Positions 26,662 to 37,770 of a stretch of DNA of 64,000 bases are shown here, piece by piece. Source of the stretch: Sulfuriflexus mobilis (GTDB taxonomy: Bacteria; Pseudomonadota; Gammaproteobacteria; AKS1); contig NZ_AP018725.1 of the NCBI RefSeq assembly GCF_003967195.1, positions 620,001 through 684,000 on the forward strand. Reading direction: 5' to 3'. Made by a program: the position numbers and the translations under genes. A model generated the notes under the pieces. It made no database searches. It was not told the DNA's origin and saw only the letters and a list, made by a program, of their open reading frames with translations. Within the stretch, counting starts at the first letter, position 1. Each line of letters begins with the position of its first letter.

Positions 26662-27182
26662 TGCAAATAACTGTTCAGTGTTTGCTGTAAAACGCCATGC
26701 GCCTCCATGAGCATTTCACAAACATCACGACCCGCGCCGCGACCACCGGGGCTCGGGGTTTGCCAGTGCGCGTGTTTGAGGACCATCGGGTGGGCATCCT
26801 GCACGGCGATCGCCAGGCCGACCTTGCTCATTACCGGCAGGTCGACGACATCATCCCCGACATAGGCGACCTGTTGCGGACTGAGTTGCAGCTTCTCCAG
26901 TATTTCGGAAAAGGCGATGCGTTTGTCGTGCTGGCCCTGGTAAACGTGCTCGATGCCGAGGCTTTGCATACGGTAGTCGACGACCTTCGAAGTACGACCC
27001 GTGATGATACCGACCGTAACACCGGCTTCCTGCAGCATCTTCATGCCGTGGCCATCACGCGAGTTAAAGGCCTTGTATTCGAGGCCGTCATCACCGAGAA
27101 ACAGGCTGCCGTCGGTGAGTACCCCATCGACATCAAAGATAACCAGTTTAATGGCCTTGGCGCGTTCGAGTATGTCTTTCAT
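26658..27182 (-). CDS. kdsC: KDO-8-phosphate phosphatase KdsC
   Basis: A 174-residue HAD-family phosphatase that releases phosphate from KDO-8-phosphate in lipopolysaccharide core synthesis. The catalytic DVDGVLTDG is at residues 17-25, GIITGRTS gives motif II and GDDVVDLPVM motif IV. The protein has no cap domain, as expected of KdsC tetramers. Confidence 0.94.
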   Translation of the reverse strand: MKDILERAKAIKLVIFDVDGVLTDGSLFLGDDGLEYKAFNSRDGHGMKMLQEAGVTVGIITGRTSKVVDYRMQSLGIEHVYQGQHDKRIAFSEILEKLQLSPQQVAYVGDDVVDLPVMSKVGLAIAVQDAHPMVLKHAHWQTPSPGGRGAGRDVCEMLMEAHGVLQQTLNSYLQ

Positions 27183-27196
27183 GTGGGTTTCCGTTA

Positions 27197-28168
27197 TCAG
27201 ACCACGCCGGCGCGTAACATGTCATGCATATTGAGGGCACCGACCAGGGTATTGTCCTTGTTGACGACCAGCAGGCCGTTGATCTTTTTCTCCTGCATGG
27301 TCAGCAGGGCCTCCTCGGCGAGGATGTCTTCCTGCACGCTGGTAAAGTTAGCGGTCATACAATCAATGATTTGGGTGTTATGCACATCGACACCGCTATC
27401 GAGTACACGGCGCAGGTCACCATCGGTAAAGATGCCGCACAGGCGGTGATCGGCATCGACGATCGCGGTCATGCCCAGGCCCTTTTGTGTCATCTCTACA
27501 AGGGCGTCGCGCAGGCTCACCGTGTTTTCCACAACCGGAATTGCCGCGCCGCTGTGCATGACATCACTGATGTGCAATAACAGGCGTCGACCGAGACGAC
27601 CGGCCGGGTGCGAGCGGGCAAAGTCCTGTTCGGTAAAACCGCGCGCCTCGAGCAGGGCGATGGCCAGGGCATCACCCATGACCAGGGTAACGGTGGTGCT
27701 CGAGGTCGGGGCGAGATTCAACGGACAGGCCTCAACCTCGACACTGATGTCGAGATAACTGCTGGCGGCCTGGCCCAGCGAGGAATGGCGTTTACCACAG
27801 AGGGCGATTAAGGGCACACCAAGACGTTTCAGCAACGGTAGCAGGGTGACGATCTCATCGGTCTCACCGGAGTTGGAGGCGGCGATGATGACGTCACTCG
27901 CGGTGATCATGCCAAAGTCACCGTGTGCGGCCTCGCCCGGGTGGACAAAAAAGGCCGGGGTACCGGTGCTGGCCAGAGTCGAGGCGATCTTGTTACCGAT
28001 ATGGCCCGATTTACCCATACCAATGACGATAATGCGGCCCTTGCAGTCAAGCATGTAACGGCAGGCGCGAACGAAATCTTCGTCGAGACGGTCACGGAGG
28101 GTTTCTATGGCGCGGGTCTCGGCTTCAATAACGGCCAGACCCATTTTACGCAGGGCATCATCATTCAT
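27197..28168 (-). CDS. kdsD: D-arabinose-5-phosphate isomerase KdsD
   Basis: A 323-residue enzyme making arabinose-5-phosphate for Kdo synthesis. The SIS domain is at about 40-175 (VIGMGKSGHIGNKIASTLASTGTPAFFVHPGEAAHGD), followed by paired CBS domains (about 208-323). Length and order are typical; kdsC follows after 14 bp. Confidence 0.95.
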   Translation of the reverse strand: MNDDALRKMGLAVIEAETRAIETLRDRLDEDFVRACRYMLDCKGRIIVIGMGKSGHIGNKIASTLASTGTPAFFVHPGEAAHGDFGMITASDVIIAASNSGETDEIVTLLPLLKRLGVPLIALCGKRHSSLGQAASSYLDISVEVEACPLNLAPTSSTTVTLVMGDALAIALLEARGFTEQDFARSHPAGRLGRRLLLHISDVMHSGAAIPVVENTVSLRDALVEMTQKGLGMTAIVDADHRLCGIFTDGDLRRVLDSGVDVHNTQIIDCMTANFTSVQEDILAEEALLTMQEKKINGLLVVNKDNTLVGALNMHDMLRAGVV

Positions 28169-28261
28169 AGGCGGAAAGTATCATCCGGGTGGGCCAGTTC
28201 GACGTCGTCATTATGCCGGGGAGTATAACGCAAGCCGGCAGCCACTGTCAGCGCTCCGCAC

Positions 28262-29230
28262 TCAGACACTACTAAGGCCCAGGTAGAGCATATAGGCGAA
28301 GAAACTCGCCAGCAGGACGCTTCCCTTGAGACGGGTAATGCGACCATGATGACCACTTAAACCAAAAGACATGGCAAACAGGGCAATCGTCAGGGCGAAC
28401 ATGACCACGAAGTCACGGCTCAGGGCCGCCTCGGGGATCTCGAAGGCCGTGATAAGCCCCGGTATGCCCATGACACCGAGCAGGTTGAACATGTTCGAGC
28501 CAACCACGTTGCCAACCGCAATATCATCTTCTTTTTTCAGTATGCACATGATCGAAGCGGCCAGTTCCGGCAGGCTGGTGCCGATAGCGATCACCGTCAG
28601 GCCAATGATCAGGTCACTAATGCCCAGCCATTGGGCGATCTCAACCGCACCATAGACCACCAGGCGTGAACCGAGCAGTAGCAGGACCAGACCGACCGCT
28701 AACCACAGGCCAGCCTTCCACATGGGCATGTGCAAAGGGATCTCATCGGCATACTCCTCCTGCATCGGGTCGCTGGCGCGGCTGCGCAGGGCAATACGGG
28801 TGACCCAGTAGAGCATGACGAACATACCGGTGATGAGGATCACACCATCCCATCTGGACATGTACCCATCGATCAGCAACAGCAGGGCAAGCAGCATAAA
28901 GACGAACAACAGGGGGAACTCACGGCGCAAGGTATTCGAATGCACGCTGATCGGTGCGACCAGGGCGGTGGCGCCGATGACCAGGCCGATGTTGGTAATA
29001 TTCGAACCGAGCGCATTACCGATCGAAATAACCGGGTTGCCATACCAGGCCGCGAGGCCGGAAACGAGCATCTCCGGTGCCGAGGTACCAAAGCCGACCA
29101 CGGTCAGACCAATGATCAGGGGCGGTACGCCAAGGTTGCGAGCCGTGGCCGAGGCACCGATCACGAAACGGTCCGCCCCCCAGATGAGGATGGCAAATCC
29201 GGCGATAACAGCGAGAATATTTAATAGCAT
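28262..29230 (-). CDS. yrbG: calcium/sodium antiporter YrbG (CaCA family)
   Basis: A 322-residue membrane protein with two homologous halves of five helices. Each half has a NCX alpha-repeat (GFGTSAPEMLVSGLAAWYGNPVISIGNALGSNITN and AIGTSLPELAASI...GNVVGSNMFNLLGV). It exchanges Ca2+ for Na+ or H+. The ATG at 29230 fits the E. coli start (MLLATALL...); a TTG 18 bases upstream is less likely. It is the first gene of the kdsD-lpt series. Confidence 0.92.
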   Translation of the reverse strand: MLLNILAVIAGFAILIWGADRFVIGASATARNLGVPPLIIGLTVVGFGTSAPEMLVSGLAAWYGNPVISIGNALGSNITNIGLVIGATALVAPISVHSNTLRREFPLLFVFMLLALLLLIDGYMSRWDGVILITGMFVMLYWVTRIALRSRASDPMQEEYADEIPLHMPMWKAGLWLAVGLVLLLLGSRLVVYGAVEIAQWLGISDLIIGLTVIAIGTSLPELAASIMCILKKEDDIAVGNVVGSNMFNLLGVMGIPGLITAFEIPEAALSRDFVVMFALTIALFAMSFGLSGHHGRITRLKGSVLLASFFAYMLYLGLSSV

Positions 29231-29419
29231 ACTTGTCGGGCTACCCAAGGCACTCAGAAGGGCGCTATTGTCGGGGATTCTGTGGCGAAGGCCAAGCTGG
29301 AATTAATGGCGATTAAAATGCTGAAAATTGCGGCTAACTTCTATAAAAAACGCGAAAATCGCTGAAAAGGCTTTTATGTTACAGTGTTCCTGTGGGCGGC
29401 CATGAGGATTTTATTAGAA

Positions 29420-29437
29420 TGTAAGCACTCACTTACA
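29420..29437. promoter_or_regulatory. inverted repeat, possible TetR-type operator
   Basis: TGTAAG and CTTACA form a perfect 6-bp inverted repeat around 6 bases, the size and symmetry of many TetR-family operators. It lies about 190 bp upstream of yrbG in a 290-bp gap between yrbG and mlaA that otherwise holds an AT-rich stretch and the mlaA terminator. No candidate regulator is adjacent. Confidence 0.3.
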
Positions 29438-29460
29438 AATAAAAGCTGTGATGAAGCCGG

Positions 29461-29497
29461 TAAAGAAAAGGCCCCATCTCAGGAGAAGACGGGGCCT
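29461..29497 (-). terminator. intrinsic terminator of mlaA
   Basis: An 11-bp stem (29469-29479 with 29487-29497, one G-T pair) around a 7-base loop is followed on the minus strand by TTTTCTTTA. It lies 24 bases beyond the mlaA stop. Confidence 0.85.
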
Positions 29498-29520
29498 GAC
29501 TTTATATCTCGGCGTGCGAC

Positions 29521-30240
29521 CTAGTAATCGAAGGACGGTTTGGGTGGATTACCGTCGTAAACGAGGCTTTCACGTCGCTGCAGGTAGGCATCACGGGTGA
29601 ACAGGTATTCGTCCAGGGCGGCCTCTTTCAGCACCTTGCTGGCGCTGAGCAGTCCGGCACGGGTATCAACACCCTCGAGCAGGGTCAGGCCGGTACGGGT
29701 ACCGTCCGGGTTGATGTCATTCAGGGGGTCAATATAGGCGTCGCCGATTAGGCCCACCGTATCGCGGATGTCGCTGGGGCCGAGTATAGGCAGCACCAGA
29801 TACGGCCCGGTGCCAATCCCCCAGTAGCCAAAGGACTGGCCAAGGTCCTCGTTATGCTTGGGGAATTCCATTGCGCTGGCGACGTCGACAAAGCCGAACA
29901 GGCCAATGGTGCTGTTAAAGAATACGCGGGCCGTATCGGAAAGGGCCCGTTCAATCTTTAATTGCAGCAGGTCATTGAAGATGACGACTACATCATCGAG
30001 GTTGCTGAAGAAATTACTGACACCCTTGTTGACCGGGTCCGGCAGAACAGCATTATAGCCCTTGGCGACGGGCTTGAGTACGGCCTTATCAAGGGTGTCG
30101 TTGAAGGTGTACATGGCCCGGTTGAAGGATTCAAACGGGTCTTCCGGGTCAGTTGGGCCTTCAACTGTCGCACAGGCTTGCAGGAACAGGCTGAGCAGGG
30201 TCACAGACAGCAGCTGACGTAAACGCGTGAAAGTATTCAT
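29521..30240 (-). CDS. mlaA: phospholipid-binding lipoprotein MlaA (VacJ)
   Basis: A 239-residue outer-membrane lipoprotein: signal peptide with lipobox LFLQACATV, then the MlaA domain (DPFESFNRAMYTFNDTLDKAVLKPVAKGY; NDLLQLK; STIGLFGFVDVAS). It removes mislocalised phospholipids from the outer leaflet and passes them to the periplasmic Mla carrier. The start at 30240 begins the signal peptide. Its usual partners mlaFED-B lie 1.2 kb away on the other strand. Confidence 0.93.
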   Translation of the reverse strand: MNTFTRLRQLLSVTLLSLFLQACATVEGPTDPEDPFESFNRAMYTFNDTLDKAVLKPVAKGYNAVLPDPVNKGVSNFFSNLDDVVVIFNDLLQLKIERALSDTARVFFNSTIGLFGFVDVASAMEFPKHNEDLGQSFGYWGIGTGPYLVLPILGPSDIRDTVGLIGDAYIDPLNDINPDGTRTGLTLLEGVDTRAGLLSASKVLKEAALDEYLFTRDAYLQRRESLVYDGNPPKPSFDY

Positions 30241-30486
30241 TGTTATTAATTGGCTTCCATATGCAGTTGTTGCATTGAGACAACATGAGCGAGTGCAAGT
30301 CATATCACGCTGTCTCAGAGACGAAATGATCATGTCACTTCTTTATCTGTAAATCAAGCGCTTAGCTCTTTTGGATAAGGGCTCTTTAACAATGCGCATT
30401 GACAGCAGATAGTGTAGTATTTTGCTGACACGAGGCGCTACCCCTTACTTACAGGTTATCGGTCGCAGGCGTGATAGGTTGAGGTA

Positions 30487-30672
30487 TTAAAGCGTCTTTG
30501 TGCGTGTGACCCCACAGCGGCGGCAGCGAAACTCGGTGACCAATTGCCCCTGTTTGACGTCGAAACGCCGCGCAGTGACGATTTGCCACTGGTGAAAACC
30601 GTTTTTGCACAGGGTCTTGCCCTTGTTTTTTTCTTGTGCGGTCGGTTTTTTGAAACGAACGACGTCACCCAT
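30487..30672 (-). CDS. small zinc-ribbon-like protein
   Basis: A 61-residue protein with two CxxG/CxxC-like knuckles: LCKNGFHQW and FRCRRCGVTRTKTL, resembling a minimal zinc ribbon, after a basic N-terminus. It has a good Shine-Dalgarno (CAGGAAA) for the ATG at 30672. It is similar in layout to short conserved gammaproteobacterial proteins of unknown role. It is divergent from the next gene. Confidence 0.6.
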   Translation of the reverse strand: MGDVVRFKKPTAQEKNKGKTLCKNGFHQWQIVTARRFDVKQGQLVTEFRCRRCGVTRTKTL

Positions 30673-30756
30673 AGCGGTTTCCTGTGTGAGGCAATTGCGA
30701 CAGACTGGTAAATAATGGATAGTCGCGGCCGGACTGTCAAAGTATCGGGGCAAGAT

Positions 30757-31362
30757 ATGGCTGGGACTGAAAACGAATTCGCGGAAATGGTCGTGGGTAG
30801 CCGGGGCTGGGAGCACCCCCAGTGGCTGGATAGCTATTACCCGGATGACCTGCCAGAGGATTGGCGGCTGGGTTATTACGCCAACGAATTTGGCTGCGTG
30901 CTCTTGCCCCCGGAAGTCTGGGGGGCGGCCAATGAGGCGACTGTCGAGCAATGGCTGGATGATGTCGAGGAGGGGTTTCTGTTTTTCCTCGAGTTGCCCG
31001 CCAGGCCCATGGCCACCGCAGGGGGCCTGGCGGCCTTTGCAGGGCGCTGTGCCGGGGCCATCCTCAGCGAGGGTGAGCCCGCCGACTGGCAGGCCGTGTT
31101 AGACGACATCCCGCTATTGCAGAGCGAGGACACTGGCGGCCTGAGGTGTTATCACCGGGCAGGGCAGACCGAGACGGTACTGGCCTGGTTGAACGCCGAT
31201 GCCGGCGAAAAGATTGCGTTGCCGGTATTGCGTGAACAGATAGAGGCCTCCCTACAGGGCGTGGCGAAGACCTCGCGGCTGGCCTTTATCATCGGCAATG
31301 GGCCCCCGGCGGTAGAAAACCTGCAAAACGCGATGGTAGTCGCTGAATTACTTGGCGCATAA
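30757..31362 (+). CDS. DUF72-like hypothetical protein
   Basis: A 201-residue protein. The start of the fold, VGSRGWEHPQWLDSYYPDDLPEDWRLGYYANEF, matches the opening strand and loop of DUF72 barrel proteins (typical GTSGWxYxxWxxxFYP then RLxYYA), but the protein is shorter than most members. An ATG at 30715 is an alternative start; 30757 has a weak GGGG site upstream. The role is unknown. The gene precedes mlaF by 133 bp. Confidence 0.6.
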   Translation: MAGTENEFAEMVVGSRGWEHPQWLDSYYPDDLPEDWRLGYYANEFGCVLLPPEVWGAANEATVEQWLDDVEEGFLFFLELPARPMATAGGLAAFAGRCAGAILSEGEPADWQAVLDDIPLLQSEDTGGLRCYHRAGQTETVLAWLNADAGEKIALPVLREQIEASLQGVAKTSRLAFIIGNGPPAVENLQNAMVVAELLGA

Positions 31363-31495
31363 GGGTAGGGTTAGTTGACAGCATGGCGCCAGTTGTTGAA
31401 ACTGCGCGACACGAAACGTCCGCTCCGTTGCAGGATTGGCCGTATTGGCAGCATAAAAATTCAAACTAATAATTAAGCGAAGTTAAACAGGGATT

Positions 31496-32326
31496 ATGAG
31501 CAACGCAGCAGACGACGTCCTCGTCCAGATACGCAACCTGCATTTCTCGCGCGGCAAGAAAAAGATATTCGATGGTATCGATATCGATATTCGCCGTGGC
31601 AAGGTGACCGCGATCATGGGCCCGAGTGGTACAGGCAAGACCACCCTGTTACGCCTTATCGGCGGCCAGCTGCGCCCCCAGCGTGGCAGCATCATCGTTG
31701 ATGGCCAGAGTGTCCCGCAACTGCGCCGCCGCCAGCTGTTTGAACTGCGCAAACGCATGGGCATGCTGTTCCAAAGCGGTGCCTTGTTAACGGACCTCAG
31801 TGTATTCGATAACGTTGCCTTCCCCTTGCGTGAGCATACCCAGCTGCCGGAGGCCATGATCCGCGACCTGATCCTCATGAAACTCGAGGCGGTTGGCCTG
31901 CGCAATGCCCGTCAACTCATGCCGAGTGAACTCTCCGGCGGCATGGCACGACGCGTGGCCCTGGCGCGCGCCATTGCACTCGACCCGATGATGATCATGT
32001 ATGACGAACCCTTTACGGGCCAGGACCCAATTTCGATGGGGGCGATCGTGCAACTGATCCGCCTGCTCAATGATGCGCTGGGCCTGACCAGTATTATCGT
32101 CTCGCACGACGTCAAGGAAACCACCACCATCGCCGACGATATCTATGTCCTTTCTGAAGGCCGCGTAGTGGGGCATGGCACCCCCGAAGAACTCAATACC
32201 ACGGATTCCGACTGGGTGCGCCAGTTCATGCATGGCCTGCCTGACGGCCCTGTGCCATTCCATTATCCCGGCCCGCGCTATGTCGATGACCTGCTCGCCG
32301 GCAGCGAACAGGGGGGGGAGGGCTGA
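31496..32326 (+). CDS. mlaF: phospholipid ABC transporter ATPase MlaF
   Basis: A 276-residue ATPase of the Mla phospholipid transporter. Walker A GPSGTGKT at 42-49, signature [14 protein letters not shown], Walker [14 protein letters not shown], and a switch His in VSHDVKE. The C-terminal extension is typical for contact with the MlaB subunit. It overlaps mlaE by one base (TGATG). Confidence 0.95.
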   Translation: MSNAADDVLVQIRNLHFSRGKKKIFDGIDIDIRRGKVTAIMGPSGTGKTTLLRLIGGQLRPQRGSIIVDGQSVPQLRRRQLFELRKRMGMLFQSGALLTDLSVFDNVAFPLREHTQLPEAMIRDLILMKLEAVGLRNARQLMPSELSGGMARRVALARAIALDPMMIMYDEPFTGQDPISMGAIVQLIRLLNDALGLTSIIVSHDVKETTTIADDIYVLSEGRVVGHGTPEELNTTDSDWVRQFMHGLPDGPVPFHYPGPRYVDDLLAGSEQGGEG

Positions 32327-33108
32327 TGCTCGAATCCATACAGCGCCTTGGCCGTTGGGGCATCAACTTCTTTGAACGCACCGGTCGGTCGAGTATTTTC
32401 CTGGTTAATACACTGTTCAGTATCCCGAACGTGTTGATACGCTTCGGCCTGGTCGTGCAGCAGGTCTATTCGGTGGGTGTGTTGTCGCTGCTCATTATTT
32501 TCGTCTCGGGCCTGTTTGTCGGCATGGTGCTTGGCCTGCAGGGCTATAACACCCTGGTCGACTTCGGCGCGGAAGAATCCCTCGGTGTCGTGGTCTCGCT
32601 GTCGCTGGTGCGAGAACTTGGCCCGGTGATCTCGGCATTGTTGTTTGCTGGCCGCGCCGGCTCGGCGCTGACGGCCGAAATTGGCCTGATGAAGAGTACC
32701 GAGCAACTCTCGGGTATGGAGATGATGGCGGTAGACCCGATGGAGCGTGTGATTGCACCGCGTTTTCTCGCCGGTTTTATTTCCTTGCCCTTGCTGGCGA
32801 CCATCTTCAGTGCTGTCGGTGTGATGGGAGGATACTTTGTCGGCGTGGGCCTGTTGGGCGTCGATGATGGTGCCTTCTGGTCTCAAATGCAGGACAAGGT
32901 CGACTTGCAGGAAGATATTATGAATGGCGTCATCAAGAGCATTGTGTTTGGTTTTGTCGTGACCTGGATCGCGTTGTTTGAAGGCTACGACGCCGTGCCG
33001 ACCTCGGAGGGCGTCAGCCGTGCCACGACGCGTACCGTGGTACACAGCTCCCTGGCGATCCTGGGCCTGGACTTTGTCCTCACGGCACTCATGTTTGGAA
33101 ATATATAA
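32326..33108 (+). CDS. mlaE: phospholipid transporter permease MlaE
   Basis: A 260-residue permease with about five membrane helices and the conserved MlaE pattern ([34 protein letters not shown] and [19 protein letters not shown]-like cytoplasmic loop). It begins one base into the mlaF stop, after a strong GGGGGAGGG site. Confidence 0.95.
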   Translation: MLESIQRLGRWGINFFERTGRSSIFLVNTLFSIPNVLIRFGLVVQQVYSVGVLSLLIIFVSGLFVGMVLGLQGYNTLVDFGAEESLGVVVSLSLVRELGPVISALLFAGRAGSALTAEIGLMKSTEQLSGMEMMAVDPMERVIAPRFLAGFISLPLLATIFSAVGVMGGYFVGVGLLGVDDGAFWSQMQDKVDLQEDIMNGVIKSIVFGFVVTWIALFEGYDAVPTSEGVSRATTRTVVHSSLAILGLDFVLTALMFGNI

Positions 33109-33140
33109 GGGAAAAACGAGCCTGTTAGGCGAGGTGTGGT

Positions 33141-33617
33141 ATGCACAATTCAAGAACATTGGAAATTATAGTGGGCCTGTTCGTGGCCCTGGGACTGGCG
33201 GCCTTGTTCATGTTGGCAATGAAGGTCAGCAACCTGACGACCTTTGCCGGTAATGACGGTTATAGCGTCACCGCAAGATTCGAAAATATCGGTGGCCTGA
33301 AGGTACGTTCGCCGGTGACCGTGGCCGGTGTCCGTGTCGGCCGGGTCTCGGAAATCGGCTTTGACAATAATACCTTTGAGGCCGTTGTCACCATGAACAT
33401 CGGCCAGGAATACAATGCCCTGCCGACCGATACCTCGGCGAGCATCTTTACCGCCGGCCTGCTCGGTGAGCAATATGTCAGCCTCGAGCCGGGCGGTGAT
33501 GACAAGTCACTGCAATCGGGCAGCGAGATCCGCCTGACCCAGTCGGCCATTGTGCTGGAGCAGATCATCGGTCAGTTCCTCTACAGCCAGGCCGAGAGCG
33601 GCGGTGAGAAGAAGTAG
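33141..33617 (+). CDS. mlaD: phospholipid transporter substrate-binding protein MlaD
   Basis: A 158-residue protein with one N-terminal membrane helix (about 8-27) and an MCE domain (YSVTARFENIGGLKVRSPVTVAGVRVGRV). Hexamers of MlaD form a hydrophobic pore in the periplasm above MlaE. It is followed at once by mlaB; the periplasmic carrier gene mlaC, normally next, is missing. Confidence 0.94.
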   Translation: MHNSRTLEIIVGLFVALGLAALFMLAMKVSNLTTFAGNDGYSVTARFENIGGLKVRSPVTVAGVRVGRVSEIGFDNNTFEAVVTMNIGQEYNALPTDTSASIFTAGLLGEQYVSLEPGGDDKSLQSGSEIRLTQSAIVLEQIIGQFLYSQAESGGEKK

Positions 33618-33618
33618 C

Positions 33619-33936
33619 GTGAAGAAGCAGGACGACATCATTAACTTGTCGCGCCGCGAAGATGGCTGTTTTATTCTCAAGGGCGCGCTCAATTTTCAGA
33701 CCGTTCCGATGGTCTGGCAGCAGGGTCTAAACCTGTTCAACGAGGCCCCCAGCCTGGTGCTGGACCTGCAACAGGTCAGCCGCAGCGACAGTGCCGGGCT
33801 GGCCCTGCTCATCGAGTGGATGCGCTTTGCCCGCCAACAGAACAAGCCCATCAGCTATATCAATATGCCGAACCAGATGCTGGCCATTGCCCGTGCCAGC
33901 AGCCTCGATAGCATCCTGCCCCTGGCCCGGGGTTGA
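33619..33936 (+). CDS. mlaB: STAS-domain protein MlaB
   Basis: A 105-residue STAS domain protein (GALNFQTVPMVWQQGLNLF, LDLQQVSRSDSAGLALLIEWMRFARQQ with the conserved Asp-Ser-Ala). It binds and activates MlaF. The start is GTG at 33619, one base after the mlaD stop, with a GAGAAGAAG site inside mlaD. Confidence 0.88.
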   Translation: MKKQDDIINLSRREDGCFILKGALNFQTVPMVWQQGLNLFNEAPSLVLDLQQVSRSDSAGLALLIEWMRFARQQNKPISYINMPNQMLAIARASSLDSILPLARG

Positions 33937-34020
33937 TTTAATCGACCTGTATTTTTAGCCTTTGCAGGCGTTTTTATATAGAATAGGCCGCCTTTAGGAC
34001 CCCTTTTTGGCAGGTGAGTG

Positions 34021-34275
34021 ATGCAACCCGAAGCAATTAAGACATTGATCGAGCAAGGATTAACTGGCGTCGAGGCGCGGGTAACCGGCGATGGTAGCCA
34101 TTTTGACGCCGTCGTCATCGGTGATGTGTTCGCGGGCATGAGCCCGCTGAACAAGCAACGTACCGTATATGGCACCCTGGGGGATCGCATCACCTCGGGC
34201 GAAATTCATGCCCTGAGCATCAAGGCCTACACCCCCGCCGAGTGGAAAAAGGCCAGCCAGTTCCAGGTCTCCTGA
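34021..34275 (+). CDS. ibaG: BolA-family protein IbaG
   Basis: An 84-residue BolA-fold protein (GVEARVTGDGSHFDAVVIGDVFAGMSPLNKQRTVYGTL), matching IbaG, which lies upstream of murA in many gammaproteobacteria and binds Fe-S glutaredoxin partners. The ATG at 34021 follows an AGGTG site; a GTG at 34018 is an alternative. A terminator follows. Confidence 0.9.
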   Translation: MQPEAIKTLIEQGLTGVEARVTGDGSHFDAVVIGDVFAGMSPLNKQRTVYGTLGDRITSGEIHALSIKAYTPAEWKKASQFQVS

Positions 34276-34293
34276 GCGGCCGCTCCCGGTTAA

Positions 34294-35631
<1,338 letters not shown>

Positions 35632-35645
35632 GCAGGATTGTAACG

Positions 35646-36293
35646 ATGAGTAACGACACGATTAGTATTGCCGTATCCAAGGGCCGCATCTACAAGGAGG
35701 CGCTGCCATTGCTGGCGCATGCCGGTATTGTGCCCATCGATGACCCGGATACCTCGCGCAAGCTGATCCTCGATACCAATCAGCCGGATGTAAAGCTGGT
35801 GATCATCCGCGCCTCGGACGTGCCGACCTTTGTCGAGTATGGCGCCGCCGATATGGGTATTACCGGCAAGGATGTCTTGCTCGAGTATGGTGGTAGTGAA
35901 CTCTACGAGCCGCTGGACCTGCAGATCGCCGGTTGCAAGATGATGGTCGCCGGCCCGACCGAGCCGGCCGCGAAGCGCCCGGGGCGCAAACGTATCGCCA
36001 GCAAGTACGTTAACATCGCGAAAAAGTTTTATGCCGCTAAGGGTGAGCAAGTCGAGATCATCAAACTGTATGGCTCGATGGAACTTGCACCGCTGGTCGG
36101 CCTGGCCGACCTGATTGTTGACCTCGTCGATACCGGCAACACGCTCAAGGCCAATGGCCTCGAACCGCAGGAACACATCATGGATATCAGTTCACGACTG
36201 ATCGTCAACAAGGCCTCGATGAAAATGAAACACGCCCGCATCAAGGCCTTTATCGAGACCATGGCCGAGGCCGTGGCAACACGGGGGGCCTGA
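35646..36293 (+). CDS. hisG: ATP phosphoribosyltransferase, short form HisG
   Basis: A 215-residue catalytic subunit of the first step of histidine synthesis. It has the PRPP-binding [18 protein letters not shown] loop but lacks the C-terminal regulatory domain of the long form (about 295 residues). Short HisG needs the paralogous HisZ subunit for activity and feedback control; hisZ is not in this window and is often near purA elsewhere. Confidence 0.95.
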   Translation: MSNDTISIAVSKGRIYKEALPLLAHAGIVPIDDPDTSRKLILDTNQPDVKLVIIRASDVPTFVEYGAADMGITGKDVLLEYGGSELYEPLDLQIAGCKMMVAGPTEPAAKRPGRKRIASKYVNIAKKFYAAKGEQVEIIKLYGSMELAPLVGLADLIVDLVDTGNTLKANGLEPQEHIMDISSRLIVNKASMKMKHARIKAFIETMAEAVATRGA

Positions 36294-36296
36294 ACC

Positions 36297-37598
36297 ATGC
36301 CTGCGATCACCCGTCTGGATAGCGCGCAAACCGATTTCCGCGCACGCCTCGATGCCTTGCTGGCCTGGGAATCGGTCTCCGATACCGCCGTCTTCAACAC
36401 CGTCAACGAGGTGCTGAACGCCGTGCGCACGCGCGGTGATGCCGCCGTGCTCGAATACACAAAGAAATTTGACCGCCTCGACGTGGCCTCGATGGCTGAG
36501 CTGGAGATGTCGGCCGCACGCCTGCAACAGGCCCTCGACGGCATCCCGGCCGAGCAACGTGCCGCACTCGAAACCGCCGCACAACGTGTGCGTGAGTATC
36601 ACGATAAACAACGCATGGAGTCCTGGTCGTATACCGAGGCAGACGGCACCCTGCTCGGTCAGCAGGTCACCGCCTTGGACCGCGCCGGTCTCTATGTGCC
36701 GGGAGGAAAGGCCGCCTATCCTTCGTCGGTGTTGATGAATGCCATCCCGGCCAAGGTCGCCGGTGTTAAAGAGTTGATCATGGTCGTGCCGACACCGGAT
36801 GGCGTCGTTAACGAACTGGTGCTGGCCGCTGCCGCCATCGCCGGCGTCGACCGCGTCTTTACCATCGGTGGTGCACAGGCCGTGGCCGCGCTCGCCTATG
36901 GCACCGAGACTATCCCGCAGGTCGACAAGATCGTTGGCCCCGGCAACATCTACGTCGCCACCGCCAAGCGCATGGTCTTCGGCACCGTTGGTATCGACAT
37001 GATCGCCGGGCCTTCCGAGATACTTGTCATCTGTGATGGCGAGACCGACCCGGACTGGATTGCCATGGACCTGTTCTCGCAGGCCGAGCACGACGAAGAC
37101 GCACAATCCATTCTGTTATGCCCGGATGCCGATTACCTCGACAAGGTTGCCGCGAGCATGGACAGGCTCATGGCCGAGATGCCGCGCGCCGTGATGATCA
37201 GCACGGCGCTGAAAGACCGTGGTGCCCTGATCCGGGTCAAGGACCTCGACGAGGCCGTTGAGATCGCCAACCTCATAGCCCCCGAGCACCTCGAGTTATC
37301 GATCGCTGAACCCGAGGCGATGAGTAAAAGAATCCGCAATGCCGGTGCCATCTTCATGGGCCGTTACACCGCCGAGGCCCTGGGTGATTACTGTGCCGGG
37401 CCGAACCACGTGTTGCCGACCTCGCGTACCGCGCGTTTCAGTTCGCCACTGGGGGTGTATGATTTCCAGAAGCGATCGAGCCTGATCATGTGTTCGCCGG
37501 AAGGCAGCGCCGTGCTGGGTAAGGTCGCCTCGACCCTGGCGCGTGGCGAAGGTCTGGTCGCACACGCCCGCTCGGCCGAGTATCGTATCAAGGATTAG
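36297..37598 (+). CDS. hisD: histidinol dehydrogenase
   Basis: A 433-residue zinc enzyme for the last two oxidations of histidine synthesis. Signatures include [60 protein letters not shown] (zinc and catalytic His/Glu) and [19 protein letters not shown]. It starts 3 bases after hisG. A palindromic repeat separates it from hisC. Confidence 0.96.
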   Translation: MPAITRLDSAQTDFRARLDALLAWESVSDTAVFNTVNEVLNAVRTRGDAAVLEYTKKFDRLDVASMAELEMSAARLQQALDGIPAEQRAALETAAQRVREYHDKQRMESWSYTEADGTLLGQQVTALDRAGLYVPGGKAAYPSSVLMNAIPAKVAGVKELIMVVPTPDGVVNELVLAAAAIAGVDRVFTIGGAQAVAALAYGTETIPQVDKIVGPGNIYVATAKRMVFGTVGIDMIAGPSEILVICDGETDPDWIAMDLFSQAEHDEDAQSILLCPDADYLDKVAASMDRLMAEMPRAVMISTALKDRGALIRVKDLDEAVEIANLIAPEHLELSIAEPEAMSKRIRNAGAIFMGRYTAEALGDYCAGPNHVLPTSRTARFSSPLGVYDFQKRSSLIMCSPEGSAVLGKVASTLARGEGLVAHARSAEYRIKD

Positions 37599-37613
37599 GT
37601 TAGGAGTTGGAAT

Positions 37614-37739
37614 CGCAAAGGCCGCAAAGACGCAGAGGACGCAAAGGAAGGCTTAAAAAAATAACTGCGTGTGAATTGTCTGTGAAATGAATTTATATTT
37701 TTTAATCTTTGCGAACTCTGCGTCTTTGCGGCCTTTGCG
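37614..37739. repeat. palindromic repeat element, copy B (between hisD and hisC)
   Basis: Perfect 24-bp inverted arms (37614-37637 and 37716-37739; CGCAAAGGCCGCAAAG...) with an inner pair CGCAAAG / CTTTGCG (37640-37646, 37707-37713) and an AT-rich centre. It resembles the element at 15675-15751 and belongs to a class of small cgcaaag-rich palindromes seen in many environmental genomes. Inside the his operon it would be transcribed as a long hairpin. Confidence 0.8.
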
Positions 37740-37770
37740 TTAATTACTAGAGACCAGATAAGAACACTAA

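Noticed and set aside
30381-30391. GCTCTTTAACA resembling an rRNA boxA antiterminator
   Set aside because: No rRNA, boxB or boxC context follows, so an 11-base match is likely chance.
32278-33159. A 293-codon open frame antisense to mlaE
   Set aside because: Composition (His, Gln, Arg, Asp rich) is typical of the antisense of a membrane protein gene, and it has no ribosome site.
36192-37106. A 304-codon open frame antisense to hisG/hisD
   Set aside because: Gly/His/Asp-rich shadow of two certain genes.
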